Origin: Arachis hypogaea
Lineage: Eukaryota > Streptophyta > Magnoliopsida > Fabales > Fabaceae
Reading direction: 5' to 3'
Assembly: GCF_003086295.3 (NCBI RefSeq)
Contig: NC_092044.1
Location: 873,001 to 937,000, forward strand
DNA length: 64,000 nt
Below the pieces are notes generated by a model that ran no database searches, was not told the DNA's origin, and saw only the letters and a program-made list of their open reading frames with translations. Position 1 is the stretch's first letter. Each line of letters begins with the position of its first letter. Below are positions 1 to 10,521 of the stretch, piece after piece. A program made the position numbers and the translations under genes.

Positions 1-1924
1 CTTCCTCCCTCCTTGGCAATGACCAGGATGGTACCTTAGGTGGAATTCCGGTTGATGATCTTATCGAGCAAGCTGACGGCTTTGCCGGTGTTTTCCCAGG
101 TAAGATGACGGTGACAGCTAAGATATTAATACGTATTATGTTAAACAGTTTAGTCAAATATGACAAACCATTTAAGTAGTCATCATAAAAGCATTAAAAA
201 GAATTTCAAATTTCAATTTATTTTTTAAATCTTAACAAACATTACTTAGAGTGCAAGTTAATTATATAGTTAATTACTAATGTTGGTTGTAGAGCATAAA
301 TATGAAATTGTAAGGAGACTTCAAGAAAGGAAGCACATATGTGGAATGACCGGAGATGGTGTCAACGATGCACCAGCACTTAAGAAGGCAGACATTGGAA
401 TTGCAGTGGCGGATGCGACCGACGCGGCGCAAAGCGCGTCGGACATAGTCTTGACAGAGCCTGGTTTAAGCGTGATTGTAAGCGCAGTCTTGACAAGCCG
501 GTCTATTTTCCAGAGGATGAAGAACTACACAATTTATGCTGTTTCCATAACAATTCGGATTGTCTTGGGATTCATGCTTCTTGCTCTTATTTGGAAGTTT
601 GATTTCTCACCCTTCATGGTTTTGGTCATTGCCATACTCAATGATGGAACTATCATGACCATTTCCAAGGATAGGGTGAAACCATCTCCTACTCCAGATT
701 CATGGAAGCTAAATGAGATTTTCACAACCGGAATTGTTCTTGGAACCTACCTCGCCGTCACCACAGTCTTCTTCTTTTGGGCTATCTATGCAACCGATTT
801 CGTCTCGGTAAGAAAAGAATTATTTAAGAGAAATGTTAGGTGACTGATAATTTTTTTTAGTTTACTTGCAACACAAGAAACTGATTGAAAAAGCAACATC
901 TCCAGAACCATTTCGGCGTAAAATCGATCCGAGGTAGCGAAACAGAGCTCACATCAGCTGTTTATCTTCAAGTGAGTATTATAAGTCAGGCTCTCATCTT
1001 TGTTACCAGATCAAGGAACTGGTCTTATGTTGAAAGGCCTGGCTTGTTGCTTCTCACAGCATTTATCATAGCACAATTGGTAAGTTGTAACAAAAAAAAA
1101 AACTATTTTGTTTTGCTAATATTTTCTCCTTCAAAGGAGTTTCAAATTAATCATATTTTTTCATGTTAGGTTGCAACATTGTTGGCTGTGTATGCAAACC
1201 TTGGCTTTGCAAAAATCAAAGGAATTGGATGGGGTTGGGCTGGTGTCATTTGGCTCTACAGTCTCATTATTTATATCCCATTGGATATTCTTAAATTCAT
1301 CATCCGTTATTCCTTAAGTGGCAAGGCATGGAACAATATTACTGAAAATAGGGTAACATTTGAAGTGTTATATGAATTCTGAATTTGCATATATCTAATT
1401 TTATACATGCTAACCTTTTTTTTTTGTTGGTGTATGGTGTAGGTTGCTTTCTCATCAAAGAAAGGTTATGGAAAGGAAGAGCGCGAAGCGCAATGGGCTC
1501 GTGAAGAACGCACCAGACATAACCTAAATCCACCTGAAGCCGCAGATATATTGAACACAGGAAATGATTATAGGGAATTGACTGAAATCGCAGAACAAGC
1601 TAAAAAACGTGCCGAAATTGCAAGGTATAAACATTTTTTGGGTGTTCTTTTTCTGGATTCGGATGCTTGTGCACTCGACTGTCTTTTTTCTTATCTAGAT
1701 AATGTTATTTATACTTTTTTGAAGGTCTAAATATACAAAATTTGGTATGAATAACATTTTTGTATTATGAAATGCTTGCTTTTGTTACAAGTCTTGTTTA
1801 AAGCTGAACCATGTTATTGTTTTGTAGATTAAGGGAGCTTCACACATTGAAGGGGCATGTTGAGTCTGTTGTAAGGCTCAAGGGACTTGACATTGAGACA
1901 ATGAATCAAAATTACACTGTTTGA
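1..1924 (+). CDS. Plasma-membrane H+-ATPase (P3A-type), 3' part only
   Basis: This is the C-terminal part of a proton pump that hydrolyses ATP to export H+ across the plasma membrane. The 5' part lies outside the window. Exons by homology and splice sites: 1-99, 293-807, 906-1079, 1170-1352, 1443-1624 and 1828-1924, all joined in frame by GT-AG introns. The P-domain hinge motif [10 protein letters not shown] is in exon 2, followed by the family signature [13 protein letters not shown] and the last transmembrane segments. The regulatory C-terminus contains [14 protein letters not shown] and ends in NYTV, so the penultimate Thr that binds 14-3-3 proteins when phosphorylated is present. One oddity is a DAAQSAS stretch where the family almost always has DAARSAS. 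Identity as a plant autoinhibited H+-ATPase is very secure; the isoform is not determined. Confidence 0.95.
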
Positions 1925-2649
1925 GTAAATATGGCAATTTCTACTAGGAAATATTATTAGTCATTAGTAGAATCTTAGGAAAAGATTGGTAGTGTTCATC
2001 TTTGTTGTCCTTTTTCCTTTACTATGTTAACTAGTCCTCATTTTTTTGGAGGGGCTTTGAAATAATCCAACAGTTTTGAGATTGTGCAACACAATCCAAT
2101 GTTGGGTGCAGCTACCTAATGAATTTAATATGTTTTTTTTTATTATATATGCATTAAATATTTTTGGACACCATATTGATTTTGCTTTTATTTTTAGTTT
2201 CTTATTTTGGGTCTGCATTGTCCTAAGTGGTAGTGAAATACTGGATTTTAAAGATGGATCTGTTCTTCCTCAAATGCAAAGTATATTTATTATCTAGAAA
2301 TTCAACTTTGTTAAAATTTTAAAATGAGACCAAATTAAGAAAAAAAAGCAAAGATAATCTACATTTTCATTTACAGGGCACAATGGCACATATACATGGA
2401 GAAAATATACATTTAAAATCTTATTTGATTATTGGTCATTGAAAGCTAAAAAATCTGGAAAGGAAAACATGCTCCACATGCAAATTCCTCAACTCAGAAG
2501 AATTAACCTCCTCCCCACCCCCTCTCCCCTTTTTTTTTCTCTCTCTTGGGCTTTTCTATAAATGGGCCTACTCTTGGACCAAAAAATCTTAAATGAATCC
2601 AAGTCCAAAATGAAAAAAAACTCAAGTCCTAAAACATTAGATTTAAATA

Positions 2650-2818
2650 AAAAACTTGGATAAAAACTCACTCGCTTAGACAAATGTCGCGATTCGAATC
2701 ATGCTTTGTGTATGTAGCAACTTATTGGTCAGTTACAAATCTTTAAATAAAACTCAAATTCACAACGAATTAGTTTTTGATTTGTTAAATTGGAATACCA
2801 TAAATAACTAAAAAAAAA
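2650..2818 (+). mobile_element. tRNA-derived SINE (approximate limits)
   Basis: The sequence has a head with a box-B-like core (gcgattcgaatcatgc), then a body shared with other copies here (tttgtgtatgtagcaactta, ggtcag..caaat), and ends in an A-run. The same family occurs on the plus strand near 24345-24463 and on the minus strand at 36742-36902. Ends were judged by eye and target duplications were not resolved. Confidence 0.5.
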
Positions 2819-4233
2819 ATTTTAATTAGTCGAATAGTAAGCTCTCGCCTTATATATGTTAAAAAACCAAAATATTATCATAAAAAATTATAGTTACCAT
2901 TTAGGCTTTATTACATGACAATTATTTTGATTTTACTACTTTGTTATAGTTATATATATGGTTAATCTATTTTGTGTCCTAAAAACATATTAAGATTATA
3001 AATTAATTTTTTTTATTAAAAATACAAAAAACAATTTCAGTACATTTTACATCTATTAAATAAAAAAATTTAAAATCTTTCACTACTAATAATAAACTTA
3101 AGTGTCTTTACTATATACATGCTACCTAAACCTATCTCTATCTCCATTGTTCTTTCCAAAGAATGATTTTTGCTCCCATCTTCATTCTCATTTTTTAATA
3201 TCTCCGCAACCCCACAGCTACCCACATTTAGATATCCCCATTCCTATTTACAATTTCTCATATTCTACAATATTTATGACTACAAAATTTTCTGTTGCAT
3301 CTCTAGTTTCTACTTTCTGTTGCATGCAAATACTTTGCATGAGGATTTGACACGCAAAGTGTATGTAACATATAAATGTCAACCCAAGACTGGGTTCTAT
3401 ACACGTTACAGTTACAACATTTTAATTAATTTCAGCCCCCTACAATTTAACATTAGTAGTGCTATTCAAGATAAGTAGTGAAGTAGGCACATACAACTAG
3501 GCACACCTTCATCCCACATTAATTCACTTTCACTTTCACTTTCTCAACACTAACAAGTCTTCGGTTCCTTTAAGTCTTGGGGATTTTTTCAGACAAAAAA
3601 AAAGAAAGTGAAATGAGAACAAAATCCATTTAGTTAACAATACACGTTAAGATTATTAATTAAAAAAAATTACATAAAAATATTATATAATTTAAATTTT
3701 TAATATATTTATTATTTTTTATTTAAAAACTCAAAAATTTAATTATATCAATTGTAACTTTAACATGTATTTATTATTTAAACAAAAACAAAGTAAATGC
3801 CTCTAATAACATTATTTTGATTATTTATTTGTGATGTGTCAATGTGAGAGTGTTCATAGTTGGTGGTGCCGATTCAGATATATTAAAAGGTTTCCCAGTG
3901 GTATTTATTTCTCTTCTAAGTGTGCATGCTACATCAAGTCTTCTACTCAATTTGATAACACAATCATACATATGGAGTACAGCAGCAAAATAGTTAAGTG
4001 TCTAGCTGATTAATATTATATTCTTTATAAAATTTATAAGATTTGTATTTTTATTTCCTTTATCATATATTTATTAACATTTTAAAAACTTTTATTAATA
4101 TTAACTATAATATTTTTTTTGGTTCAATCCAATTGTAAACACTGAATAATACCTCAAGCAACCGTGTCAAATTAAACATTTTTAAAATAAAAAAATCTCT
4201 ATTGAGAAAATTATATCTTCTATAAAATCTCAA

Positions 4234-4375
4234 GCTGAAAACTCAGGTGCAGTCGACTTTACATAAAGTTAATAGCTGAGAGCCGTTAGATGAAAATTTA
4301 GTCAAATCAGTCAAACCATCTAACAGCTCTCAACTATCAACTTCACGTGAAGTCGACTACACCTTAGTTTCTACC
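4234..4375. mobile_element. Mutator-type MITE, 142 bp, perfect 9-bp TSD
   Basis: A foldback element whose arms begin GCTGAAAACTCAGG and (other strand) GGTAGAAACTAAGG. It is flanked on both sides by aaatctcaa (4225-4233 and 4376-4384). The right arm carries a TTCACGTGAAGTCGACT palindromic block. Nine-base target duplications fit the Mutator (MULE) class. Related copies are at 10187, 10300, 13637, 30587, 53823, 55688, 57170 and 62208. Confidence 0.8.
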
Positions 4376-4492
4376 AAATCTCAAATATTTACAATTATTT
4401 CTATAAAGAAGGATATCTCTAATTATAATAACAAGATAAGGGCAAGTTGTTTTTTTATAAGAAAAAGATAATGCATTCCTTGGATATGTATG

Positions 4493-4501
4493 TATATATA
4501 T
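4493..4501 (+). promoter_or_regulatory. TATA box of the extensin-like gene (probable)
   Basis: A tatatatag motif lies about 90 nt before the ATG at 4590 and is followed by a GA-rich leader. It is the only TATA-like site at a suitable distance. The assignment is positional only. Confidence 0.4.
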
Positions 4502-4589
4502 AGAGAGAGAGAGTCATAATTAGTATCTTGCAATTTGAGAGTGTAAAGTAGCTTATTAAGAAAACATACATGAACCAAGTGAAGCAAAA

Positions 4590-5858
4590 ATGAGATCAAA
4601 TATTGTGATTGTTATAACAATTCTACTACTTCTTTTGTTTACATTGCTGCCTCTTGTAGAAGGTAGAAGGCCACACCACCAAAACAAACAAGAAGAATGG
4701 AAAAGATCAAGAGACAAAAGAAGCAAAAAAAGATCATCATCATCACCAAATAATTGTGACCCATTTTTCCTTTATCTATTTGAAACTTGTGGCCAATGGC
4801 CTTTTCCTATTTCTCCTTGCCCTCAAAACCCATTTGATCAAACACCAACACTAACACCAAAACCGCCGCCAATAGTATATCATTATCCATCTCCTCCGCC
4901 ACCAATTACTTACACACCAAGAATCACACCTCCACCACCACCACCACCACCACCACCAATAGTCCAATATTTTCCACCACCATTACCACCTTCTCCACTG
5001 CCACCATTGCCGCCATCGCCACCTCCATCATTGCCGCCATCATCACCACCCCCTAAGCCTATTATTATTATTGCATGTCCACCACCACCACCACCACCAT
5101 CACCACCACCTGCTGCTCCTTGTTGTCCATTGCCACCAATTATTATACCTTGTTGTCCATTACCAACTCCATCACCAACACCATCCCCACCACTACCATT
5201 ACCACCGGCTCCACCGCTAGTCCCATCGCCGCCGCCACCGTTGCCATTCCCCACACTACCACCGCTAGTAATTCCACCTCCAATGCCAATTGCCTTTGAT
5301 CCTCCCACACAACCATCATTTCCATGGCTATCACCTCCAAACCCCTTCATCACCAACCCTTCTCCTCCAGACACCTTTCTACTTCCGCCGCCACTTGTCC
5401 CCACGTTTTGGACACCACCAACGGAGTTGCCACCGCAGCTTCCGGTGCTGCCGCCACCCATTGATCCATTCTCCTCATCACCTCCATTTCTATCAACTCC
5501 AACACCAACTGTTCCAGATATTTTCATTCCTTCACCGGAATATCCAGGTAACCCTCAAGAACCAACACCATTTTTTTCAACACCTTCACCGGATATTTTG
5601 TTGCCACCACCTTTGGTTCCAGAGCTTCCGGATCAACCACCGACTTTTACTATGCCAGATCAACCACCGGCTTTTACCATGCCGGATCAACCACCGGCTT
5701 TTGCTATGCCGGATCAACCACCAGCTTTTACCATGCCGGATCAACCACCAGATGTTTTTTTTGCGCCGCCGGAACTACCAGAGGGGCTTGTTCCTGATGA
5801 GACACGGGAAGTGCCACCATCGCCGGAAGAGTTGTTGCCACCACCCTTAGGAAACTGA
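4590..5858 (+). CDS. Secreted proline-rich extensin-like cell-wall protein
   Basis: A single-exon frame of 422 residues. Residues 1-25 form a signal peptide (MRSN, then a run of I/V/L, then LVEG), so the product should enter the secretory pathway. A short basic linker with HHQNKQ and RSKKRSSSS follows, then a small Cys-containing segment (NNCDPFF..TCGQWPF). The rest is overwhelmingly proline-rich, with SPPPP blocks and long P-runs. Only a few blocks have nearby Tyr, so this is a chimeric or atypical extensin rather than a classical SPPPP-Y extensin. Near residues 348-383 a nine-residue unit (DQPPAFTMP) repeats four times in tandem, with a fifth partial copy. Prolines would be hydroxylated and glycosylated in such proteins; that is family knowledge. 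A Gly-rich frame on the opposite strand is its shadow. Confidence 0.85.
   Translation: MRSNIVIVITILLLLLFTLLPLVEGRRPHHQNKQEEWKRSRDKRSKKRSSSSPNNCDPFFLYLFETCGQWPFPISPCPQNPFDQTPTLTPKPPPIVYHYPSPPPPITYTPRITPPPPPPPPPPIVQYFPPPLPPSPLPPLPPSPPPSLPPSSPPPKPIIIIACPPPPPPPSPPPAAPCCPLPPIIIPCCPLPTPSPTPSPPLPLPPAPPLVPSPPPPLPFPTLPPLVIPPPMPIAFDPPTQPSFPWLSPPNPFITNPSPPDTFLLPPPLVPTFWTPPTELPPQLPVLPPPIDPFSSSPPFLSTPTPTVPDIFIPSPEYPGNPQEPTPFFSTPSPDILLPPPLVPELPDQPPTFTMPDQPPAFTMPDQPPAFAMPDQPPAFTMPDQPPDVFFAPPELPEGLVPDETREVPPSPEELLPPPLGN
5631..5753 (+). repeat. 27-bp in-frame tandem repeat in the extensin-like gene
   Basis: Units start at 5631, 5658, 5685 and 5712, each beginning gatcaaccacc and ending in atgcc, with a partial fifth from 5739. 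Each unit encodes DQPPxFxMP. The unit length is a multiple of three, so copy-number change keeps the frame. Confidence 0.85.
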
Positions 5859-6459
5859 CGAGTCCTTCCTTCCTTTATTCGGTTTTTTTGTTTATGTTTT
5901 ATATGCTCTCTCTTTTTTTTTTTTATAATTTCCGGCGATAAATTCTATTATATATGTGTATAAATAATATGCTCATTCTATTAAGTGTATGATATGGGGA
6001 AGTCGATCCTCTCTCAAATGAAAAAAAAAATTAGATAGTATCTAGTAAAAAATTTTACCTTTTATTTTTTTTTTTTTTTTTTTATTTCACTTATAAAATT
6101 AAAGGTGAAAAATTACATTTTATTTTTTCTCTAATAATAAAAAAAATGGAAAGGATCCATTTTCTATGATATGATAATTATAATAATTATAAAATATTAT
6201 TAAAATTAAAATAAAATTTTTTATTATTTAATAATATTTCTTAACAAATATTATTAAAAAAATTATCAAATAATAAGAAAATTTTAATTTTAATAACATT
6301 TACATTATCATTATAACCACATGCATATTAGAATTTACAATAATAATTAATGGGGAATCTAACTTTTCTTCGTGCTTGTGATTATGATTCAAATTTCATT
6401 CAACAATACGCGGTGCTGTAAGAAGTTGGGATTTGAAATTGATAATTGTCAAATGTGTA

Positions 6460-6800
6460 CTCTATATATAATAAAAAAATAAATATTATTTATATATCAA
6501 AATTATCTACTAAAATTAGTTATTAATGTATTTATGTATAAATATACGTGTAGTTTAATTTATTTATAATGTGTATTTGTATTCTAGCATATATTTTATA
6601 TTGGTGGCTGATTTTGGTGTACAAGTAACATAACCTAATCAAAAATGCTATTTGTACACTAAAATCAGCCACCAATGTATTTATATATAAATACATGTGT
6701 AATTTAATTTATTTTTAATGTATATTTATATTTTAACATATATTTTAGACCGTAACTAATTTTAGTAGCTGATTTTAGTGTACACATAATATAACTTATA
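6460..6800. mobile_element. Two adjacent AT-rich MITE copies
   Basis: Two near-repeats share aaaatcagccaccaatg-type left ends, the core attaatgtatttatgtataa, and right ends like gctgatttt(g/a)gtgtaca. They run about 6460-6635 and 6645-6795. Diverged copies of the same family are at 36630-36970 (interrupted by a SINE) and about 44820-44985. Confidence 0.6.
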
Positions 6801-7492
6801 TATAATTATCTATATTAGTACTAATATATTACGGTTTTAGACAAAATAATTGCTACTTATATAGTAGTTTTATTATGAGTTAAGTATTTTTTTTGTTTCA
6901 AATGTTTGAGTTTAAAATTAAAAGTGTCTTCGTTTTTTTTTAATTAAAATTATTTTAAATGTTACAAAATATTATAAAATTGTCATTTTTTATTTCAATT
7001 TTATTTTTTTACTGAATTATCTTTAACTATTAATAACATAGAATAATATTATACATTTAAATTTTTTTATTAACTAAATTCAATTAAGTTAGTAATATAA
7101 CAACAATTAATTATGACTAATATTATTTTAAGTCTTATTGTTTAACTTAATTAAACTTAGTTTGTAAAAAGACTTGTAATTATAACATTACTCTATAATG
7201 TATTAATGTGAAGTGTGTTTAGTTATAATAATTGGATAATGATGTTACCATAATAAGCTTAATTTTGTTTTTCCTTTCCATATCTTAACACAGAGTCATA
7301 GACCTTGATCTTAAAAAGTTAAAAGAAAGGCTGATACCAAAACAGGATTGGCTTCAAAGTTAAGAGTAGGAGGGGGTGTAGTACAACTGTACAAGTGATG
7401 ATCCAAGATAGAATTGGCTTGATAATATGAATAAAAAATGTATGATGGGGATGTTTAGCATCTTGATGGAGTGTCAAAAAGTGCAGGCTGCC

Positions 7493-7650
7493 ATGACTAA
7501 ATTTTGAATTTTTATTTTAGAGAGTAAATATAATCTTCTACCATTGAATAGTTTCTCTCTCATATTTATTTTTGGTCCCACCTATAAAATAAATAGTAAA
7601 AGATCATACTTTACCCTTTAAAATAAAATTCAAACTTTAAAAAATCAAAA
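7493..7650. mobile_element. Foldback MITE (approximate limits)
   Basis: The left arm aattttgaatttttatttta is mirrored by the right arm, whose reverse complement reads tttgaattttattttaaagg. Roughly 60 bases lie between the arms. The target duplication was not resolved. Confidence 0.5.
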
Positions 7651-8564
7651 TCCAGACTGCCAATTGTTGATTACAGATTTACAATATTTATTGTCATTGG
7701 AGAAGAGGGAAAAAATTAAAATTAAAACTAAAAAATGTTTAGCTTATGATAATTAAAATTGAAATTGGAAAAGTAGGCATCATCGACCATTCTAGAATCA
7801 ATGAAGATTGGCACCATCAATGAACTTGTTTCTGATTGAAGGAGCCATGGATGCCGGGTTGTTTCTGATTCCTCTGAGGATTAGGTCTAAAAATCATAAT
7901 CTGTCTTGTTATTGTGAATGTAAAACTTGCCTCATATATGTTGAACTAGTGTTTTACAAATTTCCTTGTTATATGAATATGAATATGCCAACCTTGTTAT
8001 ATAAATTACATGAGATTTTTTTTTTAAAGCAAAAATAGAATATTCGAATCCGCAACCTTTTAATTGAATATGTGAAGACTATGTCATTTGAGCTATAATT
8101 CATTGACGGAGATCTTTCCCTTTTGTAATTAGGATTTGAATTCCATTTGATTCATGAGTTATGTTGCTACTATTAACATCAACATTCAACATACCTTATA
8201 AAGGATTTCATGCTCAATTATCACAATTACAAAAAAAAAATTCAAATGTTAAAGTAGATTTTGTTTTCAATAGAAAGTCATCTACTTTCAATTAAATAAC
8301 CTTTAGTTAGACATTGGCCGGCTAGAAATTTAAAAATTTTTTAGCCAAATAATTTAATTTTTATTAGGTAAATTAATTTTGAACGTCAAATGTTTTTATC
8401 AAGGATGATTAAATTTGGTTAGATTAATTCAATAATATTTAAAAAAATAAAGTTTTACATACAATTTTTAAAAAATTAATAATTAAAAATTATTAAATAA
8501 TAATTTAATCAAATTTATTAAATTATCTAATAATTTTTAAATATTAATTTTATATAGGGTAAAT

Positions 8565-9644
8565 GTTCAGTTTGGGTAAATAACTTAAATAAGTTCTTTT
8601 GGAAAAGGAGCTTAAAGTATAAGGACTTTTATCAATAGTAGCTGATAAATAAGTTATTTTGTGTTTGGATTTTTAACTATAGAAGTACTTATTTTAAAGT
8701 TGTAGCGTTTGGATAAATAACTCAAAAAATACAATTTGTTTGACATAAGAGAATGGATATTAAATTTTTTTAAATTGTTTAGACTCATAATTTAAACGAG
8801 TCTCTTTCAAGAATTTTATTTTTAAATTTGCCCAACCAACTTTGTTAAAATGTGTTCCAGGTCTATTTCGAGCCATCATCTCTTCTTTACATATTTTCAT
8901 GAATATAACAGTATTTCGTTCATTCCAATTAGCTTTAAATTTTCTTCCGGACTTGCCACTTTCATGAATTTGTTGGGGAAGAACATAAAAAAAAGAAAAT
9001 TATAAAACTAATTATAAAAATAATAGCAAGTTGTATAAAAATAAAATCACATATAAAAAAATAAAATTAAAATCACATATAAAAAAATAAAATTAAAACT
9101 GAGATTTCATAGCATACAAAATATTCAATACAAATTTAATAATAAAAATAGAATGATAAAATGATAAAAAAAGAAATACCTGGAAGGAATACATGGTTCA
9201 GATGGAGCAGAAGATGGTGGTGAAGGGTCAATATTTCCAGCAGATGAATCATTACGTGAAAATGGTGGTGGAAGGCTAACACTTCCAGCAGATGGAACAT
9301 TGCGTGTGAGGATGATGGTGGAAGGCCAGTGCTTCTAGAAGATGGAACCTTGCGTGAAAATGGTGGTGGAGGGCCGGTATTTCCAGCAGAAACAGGAAAC
9401 ATTTTTCCACAGAATCAAGAACGAAAGTAAATTTTTTTGTTTTGAAATCAATTTTTTTTCACGGAAGTGATAAAATGACTTATCAAAAAGAGAAAGTCAT
9501 CTATTTCTACTTCTTCCAAAAGCTATGAATTAACTTTTCGGAAAGTTAAAAGCTCTTCTTAAAAATAATGCCAAACACACTTATCATAACTTTTCATAAT
9601 TCAAAAGTTAAAAAAAGTAACTTTTGTACGTTCCCAAACGGGCT
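8565..9644 (-). mobile_element. Non-autonomous DNA transposon with Myb/SANT-like ORF remnant
   Basis: The left end (gttcagtttgggtaaa) and the right end (reverse complement gagcccgtttgggaac) resemble terminal inverted repeats. On the minus strand, 8960-8787 encodes a Myb/SANT-like domain (KFKANWNERNTVIF, then NRPGTHFNKVGWANL) of the kind found in the accessory ORF of PIF/Harbinger-type elements and their host derivatives. An upstream minus-strand exon (9402 to about 9180) ends at a plausible GT donor, and the Myb segment is preceded by an AG acceptor. No transposase was seen. A shorter relative may lie at 12520-12770. Ends and class are uncertain. Confidence 0.5.
8787..8960 (-). pseudogene. 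Myb/SANT-like DNA-binding domain remnant in the transposon
   Basis: Read on the minus strand the frame is open from GKSGRKF to KETRLNY. It matches the plant Myb/SANT-like pattern, with an invariant W, then an ICKEEM-like helix and the RPGTHFNK.GW motif. There is no complete domain start and no nuclease ORF, so it is treated as a relic. Confidence 0.5.
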
Positions 9645-9649
9645 CAAAG

Positions 9650-10146
9650 TACTAAATTGGTTCCCTACGTTGTTTTGGTCTTTAAGGTTTAAAGTGTCTT
9701 ATTTGAATACAAAAAAGTTTTATTTAGTTTCAATTTGGTCTCACCGGAGGTCAAAGATAAATAATTAACGAAATATCTTATATAAAAGCAGTATAAGAAC
9801 AAGATCTATAATCTAGAGAATAAGTACAAATTTCAGAGGCAGAAAATTATATTTATTTATCATTTTTCTTATAATTAAAATAAAATATTTTCTATAAAAC
9901 TAAAAAAAATGTTAAATACATGTATTGATGTATCTACGGTTGATTTTGTGCATCTGGAGTTTGTATTTATTCTCCAAATTATTGACCTTGTTCTTATACT
10001 GTTGTTATGTAGGATATTTTATTAATTATTTATCTTTGACCCCACAATGTGACTAAATTAAAACTAAATGAAACTTTTTTGGATTCAAATAGAACACTTT
10101 AAACTTTAAGGACCAAAACAGGATAACGTAGGGGACTAATTTAGTA
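9650..10146. mobile_element. Long foldback element (about 500 bp)
   Basis: The left arm from tactaaattggttccctac is mirrored by the right arm, whose reverse complement begins tactaaattagtcccctac. Complementarity continues for roughly 190 bp per arm, including the shared tcaaagataaataatta. The middle is AT-rich. Target duplications were not found, so the class is open. Confidence 0.65.
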
Positions 10147-10186
10147 TTTTATCCTTTTATATAAAAATAATTACATATAGTGAAAA

Positions 10187-10392
10187 CTCAAATACAATTA
10201 ACTTTGATAAATAAGAACTGATAGATAAAAATTTAATCAAATTATTTAACAATTTTTAACTATTAACTTTATAAAAAATTAACTGTAGGTGAGTTTTCAC
10301 CATTAAATGATTTAACTTATTTGATTAATTTTTCATCGAACCACTCTCGACCATAACTTAAACGTGAAGTGGAGTTCACAGTTTTTATCTTT
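10187..10392. mobile_element. Two abutting, decayed copies of the 142-bp MITE
   Basis: The first copy runs from tgaaaactcaaatacaatta to gtgagttttcacc (about 10308). A right-half copy follows (tttcatcgaaccactctcg to aaacgtgaagtggagttcac). They lie 130-335 bp before the start of the F-box gene at 10522 and so sit in its probable promoter. Confidence 0.55.
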
Positions 10393-10521
10393 TAAGCGGA
10401 GACTGATTTTGTATGTAGTGAAAAATTTGAAACCAGTCAACGGAATCCAATTGAGTTTCATCTCATCTTCATCTTCCTTCATTTCACAGTTTCCACTCAT
10501 CTATCTCCCAAGTCCCAATCC

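Larger units (their letters stand above)
1925..4589. other. Intergenic: H+-ATPase 3' UTR, SINE copy, one MITE
   Basis: The first few hundred bases are presumably the ATPase 3' UTR. The rest is AT-rich. A plus-strand tRNA-derived SINE lies near 2650-2818 and a complete MITE at 4234-4375. Small open frames at 2076-2297, 3102-3478 and 3831-4013 show no recognisable protein and have the base composition of the spacer. Confidence 0.6.
5859..8564. other. Intergenic: AT-rich spacer with several MITE relics
   Basis: It holds two adjacent copies of an AT-rich MITE family (about 6460-6800), a foldback MITE (about 7493-7650) and a SINE-like piece at about 8018-8103. The piece reads ttcgaatccgcaacc, then actatgtcatttgagctata. 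The frame at 7808-8038 shows nothing recognisable. Confidence 0.6.

Noticed and set aside
280..843. Start codon at 280 as the beginning of a gene
   Set aside because: The ATG lies in the intron before exon 2 of the H+-ATPase; homology continues upstream into 1-99.
4910..5527. 205-residue Gly-rich frame on the minus strand
   Set aside because: It is the exact antisense of the proline-rich coding region; Pro codons read backwards give Gly. No start context or independent support.
5631..5753. Direct repeats considered as a CRISPR-like array
   Set aside because: No spacers; in-frame coding repeats in a plant gene.
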